Positions 1 to 3,593 of a stretch of DNA of 5,803 bases are shown here, piece after piece. Each line of letters begins with the position of its first letter. The stretch's first letter is position 1. Made by a program: the position numbers and the translations under genes. The notes under the pieces were generated by a model. The model ran no database searches. It saw only the letters and a list, made by a program, of their open reading frames with translations, and was not told the DNA's origin. The stretch comes from Actinomycetes bacterium. Its GTDB lineage: Bacteria > Actinomycetota > Acidimicrobiia > Acidimicrobiales > RAAP-2. The stretch spans positions 1 through 5,803 of the forward strand of contig JAJZYE010000072.1 in the NCBI GenBank assembly GCA_021806055.1, written 5' to 3'.

Positions 1-290
1 ACATGATGACATTCGACCACCTCATGGAGGTTGGCCACGTCTACGAGGAAGCTCTGTCGATCCGCGGACCCCACCAGCGTGACCGAGACGAATGCGGTCA
101 GGCCGAGCCCGAGCGCTTCGGGATCAACGCGAGCCGCGTAGCCGTGTATCGCGCCTCGCTCTTCCAGTCTTCGCACTCGTTCGGCCGTGGACGGAGCCGA
201 CAGGCCGACCTGCTCAGCAAGTTCGGAGAATGTCGCTCGGGCGTTGGCGGTGAGCAACTCGATGATTCGAAGGTCAATACCGTCTAACAT
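1..290 (-). CDS. Lrp/AsnC-family transcriptional regulator, N-terminal part (cut at left edge)
   Basis: Reading leftward from ATG at 290, 96 residues are visible before the window ends; the C-terminus lies outside. The start MLDGIDLRII, then a winged helix-turn-helix at about residues 4-50 (FSELAEQVGLSAPSTAERVRRLEERG, split here as FSELAEQVGLS and APSTAERVRRLEERG), then the linker GYAARVDPEALGLGLTAFV, is the classic Lrp/AsnC order. The visible part ends in EVVECHH, the strand that in this family runs into the TGxxD segment of the ligand-binding RAM domain. Family members bind DNA as dimers or octamers and respond to amino acids or related small molecules; the ligand and targets here are unknown. 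The start is supported by GGTGAGGA a few bases upstream. Codon 2 is TTA, the only in-frame TTA I found in the window's genes, and A/T-ending codons are commoner than in the neighbours. It lies downstream of the acyl-CoA dehydrogenase on the same strand but appears to have its own promoter. Confidence 0.93.
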   Translation of the reverse strand, partial: MLDGIDLRIIELLTANARATFSELAEQVGLSAPSTAERVRRLEERGAIHGYAARVDPEALGLGLTAFVSVTLVGSADRQSFLVDVANLHEVVECHH

Positions 291-302
291 CAATCCTCAC
301 CA

Positions 303-324
303 AGGTAAATTCAGTGATTAACCT
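303..324. promoter_or_regulatory. Interrupted palindrome over the lrp-type promoter, candidate autoregulatory operator
   Basis: The 22-bp stretch reads AGGT-n-AAT-n6-ATT-n-ACCT, so seven of the eight outer base pairs are symmetric. It covers most of the proposed -10 hexamer and the expected transcription start, and ends 13 bases from the start codon. A further AAGGT copy lies at 333-337, giving three half-sites: AAGGT at 302-306, AACCT at 320-324 and AAGGT at 333-337. Lrp/AsnC regulators commonly repress their own genes from sites at the promoter, so autorepression is a reasonable inference. Binding by another factor is equally compatible. Confidence 0.45.
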
Positions 325-347
325 AGCATACTAAGGTTGCCTGCCAA
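320..347 (-). promoter_or_regulatory. Candidate promoter of the Lrp/AsnC-type gene
   Basis: On the minus strand TTGGCA (347 to 342) and TAGGTT (325 to 320) are separated by 16 bases. TTGGCA matches five of six consensus -35 bases, and TAGGTT fits the relaxed actinobacterial -10 pattern TAnnnT. Transcription would start near 313, giving a leader of about 23 bases that contains the Shine-Dalgarno sequence. The cold-shock gene in this window has a very similar pair (TTGGCA, 17 bases, TAGGCT), which supports both. Inferred from sequence only. Confidence 0.5.
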
Positions 348-360
348 TTGTGGTGCAGGC
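339..360. repeat. Short inverted repeat GCCTGC/GCAGGC
   Basis: A perfect 6-bp inverted repeat (339-344 and 355-360) surrounds a 10-base spacer and brackets the proposed -35 hexamer of the lrp-type gene. It could be a weak hairpin or a second protein site. At this length chance cannot be excluded. Confidence 0.25.
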
Positions 361-462
361 CCAAGTCTTTGGCACGGATGCACCTCAGAGTCTTGTGAAA
401 ATTGCGACGGCCCACCGCGCCTGATGCTGCGTTCCTAATCCGATCGTGTCGTGGGAGGTGAT

Positions 463-491
463 CGATGGGTCTACCCGCAGACGACCCATCG
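463..491 (-). terminator. Hairpin after the acyl-CoA dehydrogenase stop codon, probable terminator
   Basis: CGATGGGTC (463-471) and GACCCATCG (483-491) form a perfect 9-bp stem with an 11-base loop, beginning 10 bases beyond the TGA stop of the acyl-CoA dehydrogenase. No T-run follows on the minus strand, so it is not a textbook intrinsic terminator. Hairpins without U-tracts at gene ends are common in high-GC actinobacteria. It would separate this gene from the regulator downstream. The rest of the gap down to about 361 shows nothing I can assign. Confidence 0.5.
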
Positions 492-501
492 CACTTGCTC
501 C

Positions 502-1716
502 TCAACGAATGTGCACGCCCGAAATGGCGCGTGAGATGATCAAGCGTTGGATCTCGCTGGTCCCTTCAAAAATCGTGTAGATCTTGGCGTCGCGATACCA
601 GCGCTCAACGGGGTGTTCACGCACGTAGCCCGATCCTCCGAGGATCTGGATCGCCTCCTCAGTGATGTGCACCGCCGCCTCGCCCGCGAAGAGTTTGGAC
701 ATCGAGCCCTCCCCGTTCTCGAAGGGCGTACGCGACGCCGCCATCCACGACGCGCGCCACACCAGCAGGCGCGCCGCGTCCAGGCGCGTCTTCATGTCGG
801 CGAGTTTGAAGGCGATGGCCTGGTTCTCGATGATGGCGCGACCGAACTGCTGGCGTTGCGTGGCGTAGTTGAGTGCGTACTCGTAAGCCGCGCGTGCAAT
901 GCCCAGGGCCTGGGCCCCCACGGCCGGACGCGTGGCCTCGAAGGTCGCCATCGCCGCCTGGGCGGTGGACTTCTCACCACCGCGCGCGCGCGCCAGGCGC
1001 TCGTCGAGACGTTCCTTACCCCCGAGCAGGCAGCGCCCGGGCACTCGACAGTCCTCGAGGACCACCTCGGCGGTATGGCTCGCGCGGATGCCCATCTTCT
1101 GGAACTTCTGACCCATGGAGATCCCGGCGGTGCCCTCGGGCACCACGAAGGATGCCTGGCCGCGCGCTCCCAACTCGGGATCCACCGAGGCCACCACCAC
1201 GTGCAGGTTGGCGATACCGCCGTTGGTGATCCAGGTCTTGGTGCCGTTCAACACCCACTCGTCGGTCGCCTCGTCGTAGATGGCGCGCGTGCGCAACGAC
1301 GAGACGTCGCTTCCGGCGTCCGGCTCGGTCACCGCGAAGGCCCCGAGCTTGATGTCGTCGGGCGTGCCATAGCACTGGGGGATCCACTCCGCCTGCTGCT
1401 CGGACGTGCCGTTGGCCATGATGGCCGCCACCGCGAGACTCGAACCCATCAACGCCATGCACAGCCCCGCGTCGCCCCAGGCCAGCTCCTCGAGCGCCAG
1501 CACCATCGACAGTCCCGTGGGATCGGTCACGGCGTTGGCCATGAAGTCGAGTCCGTAGATGCCGAGCGTCGCGGCCTCCTGGATGATGGGCCAGGGCGTC
1601 TCCTCGCGCTCGTCCCACTCGTGAGCCGCCGGACGCATCACGTTCTCGGCGAAGCCGTGCACCCAGTCGCGCAACGTGCGCTGGTCGTCATTCAGAGCCA
1701 TCGAAAAGTCCGCCAC
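502..1716 (-). CDS. Acyl-CoA dehydrogenase, medium-chain (MCAD)-like, FAD-dependent
   Basis: This 404-aa flavoenzyme introduces an alpha-beta double bond into an acyl-CoA and passes electrons to electron-transferring flavoprotein; the acyl substrate cannot be read from sequence. All three family domains are present: the N-terminal helical domain (about 5-125), the middle beta domain starting at the signature [15 protein letters not shown] (126-140) with WITNGG at 162-167, and the C-terminal helical domain (about 250-400) with [12 protein letters not shown] and the second signature around [16 protein letters not shown]. Glu384 in [12 protein letters not shown] is at the MCAD catalytic-base position. 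The alternative position used by isovaleryl- and long-chain enzymes holds Thr262 beside conserved Arg263, so this is the MCAD arrangement. Relative to human MCAD there is an insertion of about 14 charged residues at 233-248. The start is GTG, preceded by GAGGT at 1725-1721; a second candidate is Met6. It is flanked by hairpins and probably transcribed alone. Confidence 0.95.
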   Translation of the reverse strand: MADFSMALNDDQRTLRDWVHGFAENVMRPAAHEWDEREETPWPIIQEAATLGIYGLDFMANAVTDPTGLSMVLALEELAWGDAGLCMALMGSSLAVAAIMANGTSEQQAEWIPQCYGTPDDIKLGAFAVTEPDAGSDVSSLRTRAIYDEATDEWVLNGTKTWITNGGIANLHVVVASVDPELGARGQASFVVPEGTAGISMGQKFQKMGIRASHTAEVVLEDCRVPGRCLLGGKERLDERLARARGGEKSTAQAAMATFEATRPAVGAQALGIARAAYEYALNYATQRQQFGRAIIENQAIAFKLADMKTRLDAARLLVWRASWMAASRTPFENGEGSMSKLFAGEAAVHITEEAIQILGGSGYVREHPVERWYRDAKIYTIFEGTSEIQRLIISRAISGVHIR

Positions 1717-1731
1717 GATTACCTCACTTCG

Positions 1732-1748
1732 GCGGTGGGAGCCACCGC
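1732..1748 (-). promoter_or_regulatory. Leader hairpin just upstream of the acyl-CoA dehydrogenase ribosome binding site
   Basis: GCGGTGG (1732-1738) and CCACCGC (1742-1748) form a perfect, G/C-rich 7-bp stem with a 3-base loop. In the minus-strand transcript the stem ends six bases before the GAGGT Shine-Dalgarno sequence (1725-1721). Its position suggests an effect on ribosome access or mRNA stability, but no ligand or trans-acting partner is visible. Confidence 0.4.
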
Positions 1749-1754
1749 TGCCGA

Positions 1755-1770
1755 GTTACCGATTAGTAAC
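1755..1770. promoter_or_regulatory. GTTAC-N6-GTAAC dyad, candidate repressor operator
   Basis: Perfect 5-bp arms (1755-1759, 1766-1770) flank a six-base spacer, 38 bases upstream of the acyl-CoA dehydrogenase start. This A/T-rich patch stands out from its G/C-rich surroundings. A minus-strand TATGGT (1774 to 1769), a possible TAnnnT -10, overlaps one arm, so a bound protein would block transcription; no good -35 precedes it. TetR-type repressors often control acyl-CoA oxidation genes through such dyads, but no such regulator is in the window, so the binder is unknown. Confidence 0.4.
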
Positions 1771-1805
1771 CATACTGCATCTTACGTTCTCCTCCGGATA
1801 CGACG

Positions 1806-1832
1806 CGACCGCCGCCCCGGGGGCGGCGGTCG
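1806..1832 (-). terminator. Strong G/C-rich hairpin, terminator of the cold-shock gene
   Basis: CGACCGCCGCCCC (1806-1818) and its exact reverse complement (1820-1832) are separated by one base. Allowing a realistic five-base loop leaves an 11-bp, almost entirely G/C stem. It starts 33 bases past the cold-shock gene's stop codon, before the acyl-CoA dehydrogenase leader. No T-tract follows on the minus strand. Confidence 0.6.
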
Positions 1833-1838
1833 GTCCAC

Positions 1839-1853
1839 GACGACGGCGTCGTC
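1839..1853 (-). terminator. Second hairpin (GACGAC-GGC-GTCGTC), part of a tandem terminator
   Basis: A perfect 6-bp stem with a 3-base loop lies 12 bases past the cold-shock gene's stop codon and just before the larger hairpin at 1806-1832. The two together look like a tandem, U-tract-less termination region or a 3'-end stabilising structure. Confidence 0.4.
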
Positions 1854-1865
1854 AGCCCAGCGGCG

Positions 1866-2066
1866 TCAGCTCAGCTGCACGCGCTTAGCCAACGGGCCAC
1901 GGTCACCAGGCTCGATGTCGAACTGGACGCTCTGGCCCTCCACGAGGGTCTTGCGGCCCTCGCCCTGAATCTCCGAGTAGTGGACAAACACGTCCGGCTG
2001 GCCCTCGACGGCAATGAAGCCCCAGCCCTTTTCGTCGTTGAACCACTTGACGGTTCCTACAGCCAC
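1866..2066 (-). CDS. cspA: Cold-shock protein, CspA family
   Basis: A 66-aa single cold-shock domain, the usual length for the family: a five-stranded OB-fold that binds single-stranded RNA and DNA and acts as an RNA chaperone in the cytoplasm. It opens [18 protein letters not shown], containing the RNP1 motif KGWGFI (residues 13-18), and continues with the RNP2 motif VFVHYSEI (26-33). The C-terminal part [18 protein letters not shown] fits the last strands. The frame stays open upstream, but the GTG at 2066 is the right start: it gives the family length and has a near-perfect AAGGAGG six bases upstream. It has its own promoter and two hairpins after the stop. Members may be cold-induced or constitutive; the sequence does not decide which. 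Confidence 0.96.
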   Translation of the reverse strand: MAVGTVKWFNDEKGWGFIAVEGQPDVFVHYSEIQGEGRKTLVEGQSVQFDIEPGDRGPLAKRVQLS

Positions 2067-2072
2067 TGTGGG

Positions 2073-2079
2073 CCTCCTT
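2073..2079 (-). promoter_or_regulatory. Strong Shine-Dalgarno sequence that fixes the cold-shock gene start
   Basis: The minus strand reads AAGGAGG, then six bases, then GTG at 2066. It is the strongest ribosome binding site in the window and rules out the longer in-frame N-terminus reaching to 2135. It suggests high-level translation. Confidence 0.85.
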
Positions 2080-2090
2080 GTTGTTCGTGG

Positions 2091-2106
2091 CGCGGCACTC
2101 ACCGCG
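2091..2106 (-). promoter_or_regulatory. Leader hairpin of the cold-shock gene
   Basis: CGCGG (2091-2095) and CCGCG (2102-2106) form a 5-bp stem with a six-base loop. A single-base bulge would allow two more G-C pairs. It lies within the predicted leader, 11 bases upstream of the Shine-Dalgarno sequence. Structured leaders are well known for cspA-type mRNAs, but this one is short and has no recognised cold-box sequence. Confidence 0.3.
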
Positions 2107-2141
2107 ACCGGAGGGAACCACAACGGCAACCTCAACCGATC

Positions 2142-2170
2142 AGCCTACCGTCTGGGTCAAGCGCTGCCAA
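2142..2170 (-). promoter_or_regulatory. Candidate promoter of the cold-shock gene
   Basis: TTGGCA (2170 to 2165) and TAGGCT (2147 to 2142) are separated by exactly 17 bases. The -35 matches five of six consensus bases, and the -10 fits TAnnnT. Transcription would start near 2135, giving a leader of roughly 70 bases. The promoter lies just downstream of the cysS stop, so the gene can be transcribed apart from cysS. Read-through from cysS is possible because I see no strong terminator between them. Confidence 0.5.
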
Positions 2171-2184
2171 GTGGATTTCGCGGG

Positions 2185-3573
2185 TCAGGGCCGGCGCACG
2201 ACGGTCCCGGCGGGACCGTCCTCGACCAGCCAGCCCTGGGCCCCCAGCTGGTCGCGCAACTCGTCGGCGCGCGCCCAGTCGCGCGCGGCGCGCGCCGCGT
2301 CACGCCGCGCGACGAGCTCCGCGCTGTGCGCGTCGATCTCCTCTCGCCGGTCCTCGAGGGCCAGACCCATCGCGCCGAAGAGCACCGCCACCGCGAGTGC
2401 CAGCTGGCCCGCCTCGTCGGCGCGTCCCTCGTCGGCCAGCGCGTGCGTACGCGTCACGGCCTCGAAGAGGGCCGCCACCGCGACGGGCGTGTTCAAGTCG
2501 TCGTCGAGGTGGGTCCCCACCGCCGCGGCCAAGGCCGCGGCCTCACCGCGCCACTCGACCTCGTCGCGCACCAACGAGGCGCCAGCGAGACGGGGCAGCG
2601 CGAAGCGCCGGGCCAGGGCGTCCAGGCGCTCGAGGGCGCGGGTGGCGTCGGCGATGGTCGCGGCGGTCACCTCGACCGGCGAGCGGTAGTGAGCGCGCAG
2701 CACCAGCAGCCGGTAGGCCCGGGGGTCCGTGCGCGCGAGCAGGTCGGTGAGCGTCGTGAAGTTGTCCAGCGACTTGCTCATCTTCTGCTCACCCACCATC
2801 ACCCACCCGTTGTGGGCCCAGTGGCGCGCGAAGGGCCGCCCCAGCGCCGCGGCCTGCGCCCGCTCGTTCTCGTGGTGGGGGAACTTGAGGTCCAACCCTC
2901 CGCAGTGCAGGTCGAAGCCCTCGCCCAGCAGGTCGAGCGACATCACGACGCACTCGGTGTGCCAGCCGGGGCGGCCCTCGCCGAAGGGGGACGCCCAGTG
3001 CGGCTCGCCGGGCTTGGCCGCCTTCCACAGCGCGAAGTCGAGCACCGAGCGCTTCTCCTCGTTCGCCTCGACGCGCGCGCCCGCGCGCAGCGAGTCGAGG
3101 GGCTGGCCGGCCAGGAGCCCGTAGTCGGGCACGCACGCGACGTCGAAGTAGACGCCGTCACCCGTCCGGTAGGCGACGTCGCGCGCCACCAGCTCGCCGA
3201 TCAGCGTCACCATCGACTCGACGTAGTGCGTCGCGTGGGGCGCGTGGGTCGGGGCCGCCACGCCGAGGCGCGCCAGCGCTCGCCACCACTCGTCCTCGTA
3301 GGTGGCCGCCACCTCGTGCTCGCTCGTGGCCTCGCGCGCCGCGCGCGCGATGATCTTGTCGTCGATGTCGGTGACATTGCTGACGTAGTCCACCACCAGG
3401 CCGCGAAACGTGAACCAGCGCCGCGCGACGTCCCAGACCAGCGCGAAGCGACCGTGACCCAGGTGCGGCAGGTCGTAGACGGTGGGGCCACACACGTACA
3501 TCGCCAGGCGCCCGGGATCGCGCGGGCGCACCTCGCGCACCTCGCCGGTCGCCGAGTCGTAGAGGCGGATCAC
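2185..3573 (-). CDS. cysS: Cysteinyl-tRNA synthetase
   Basis: A complete 462-aa class I synthetase that charges tRNA-Cys with cysteine using ATP. In order: LYDSATGEVR at the N-terminus; MYVCGPTVYDLPHLGHGR with the HIGH-type motif HLGH at 37-40; NVTDIDDKIIARA (66-78); KPGEPHWASPFGEGRPGWHTEC (187-208); FPHHENERAQ (231-240); KMSKS at 264-268; then the helical tRNA-binding region ending in ADELRDQLGAQGWLVEDGP. The zinc ligands that read the cysteine thiol are all present: Cys28, Cys208, His233 and Glu237. Two spots differ from the usual form: DLHCGG instead of DLHGGG (Cys224), and KMSKSLDN instead of KMSKSLGN (Asp270). The related mycothiol ligase MshC is excluded by CGPTVYD and the full C-terminal domain. 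The start is GTG, the first possible after an in-frame TAG at 3585, with no convincing Shine-Dalgarno sequence; it may be leaderless. Divergent from valS. Confidence 0.97.
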   Translation of the reverse strand: MIRLYDSATGEVREVRPRDPGRLAMYVCGPTVYDLPHLGHGRFALVWDVARRWFTFRGLVVDYVSNVTDIDDKIIARAAREATSEHEVAATYEDEWWRALARLGVAAPTHAPHATHYVESMVTLIGELVARDVAYRTGDGVYFDVACVPDYGLLAGQPLDSLRAGARVEANEEKRSVLDFALWKAAKPGEPHWASPFGEGRPGWHTECVVMSLDLLGEGFDLHCGGLDLKFPHHENERAQAAALGRPFARHWAHNGWVMVGEQKMSKSLDNFTTLTDLLARTDPRAYRLLVLRAHYRSPVEVTAATIADATRALERLDALARRFALPRLAGASLVRDEVEWRGEAAALAAAVGTHLDDDLNTPVAVAALFEAVTRTHALADEGRADEAGQLALAVAVLFGAMGLALEDRREEIDAHSAELVARRDAARAARDWARADELRDQLGAQGWLVEDGPAGTVVRRP

Positions 3574-3593
3574 TGACCTAAACTACGCCAACA
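3574..3593. promoter_or_regulatory. 20-bp divergent cysS/valS promoter with overlapping -10 elements
   Basis: The whole gap between two opposite start codons is 20 bp. Its only A/T-rich core, TAAACTA (3579-3585), reads TAAACT on the plus strand and TAGTTT on the minus strand, both fitting the actinobacterial -10 pattern TAnnnT. Their ends lie 9 bases from the valS ATG and 6 bases from the cysS GTG, so transcription would begin at or within a few bases of each start codon. Neither gene has a usable Shine-Dalgarno sequence, which agrees with leaderless mRNAs. No -35 matching TTGACA is evident on either side; any such element would lie inside the opposite coding region. Confidence 0.5.

Noticed and set aside
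3..287. 94-codon open frame on the plus strand at the left edge
   Set aside because: It is the codon-register shadow of the Lrp/AsnC-type gene, and its stop is the complement of that gene's TTA codon. The minus-strand reading gives a clear family match.
323..505. 60-codon minus-strand frame starting from TTG after the acyl-CoA dehydrogenase
   Set aside because: Rare TTG start without a ribosome binding site, an unbiased third codon position, a Cys/His/Arg-rich product without known features, and overlap with a hairpin and a promoter.
547..1968. 473-codon open frame on the plus strand opposite the acyl-CoA dehydrogenase
   Set aside because: Same explanation. It runs through a terminator hairpin and into the cold-shock gene, and the protein is His/Arg/Gly-rich without recognisable domains.
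2067..2135. Longer N-terminus for the cold-shock protein
   Set aside because: The extra residues have no family counterpart, and the strong AAGGAGG points to the GTG at 2066.
2155..2160. Minus-strand TTGACC as a -35 element for the cold-shock gene
   Set aside because: Although close to TTGACA, no TAnnnT lies 16-18 bases downstream, while the nearby TTGGCA has one at exactly 17.
2185..3573. Mycothiol ligase MshC instead of CysRS
   Set aside because: MshC has CGITPYD-type sequence and a shorter C-terminus. This protein has CGPTVYD and the CysRS C-terminal region.
2014..3576. 520-codon open frame on the plus strand opposite cysS
   Set aside because: Same exact-register antisense effect. cysS has every catalytic motif, whereas the opposite frame has none and also runs across the cold-shock gene start.
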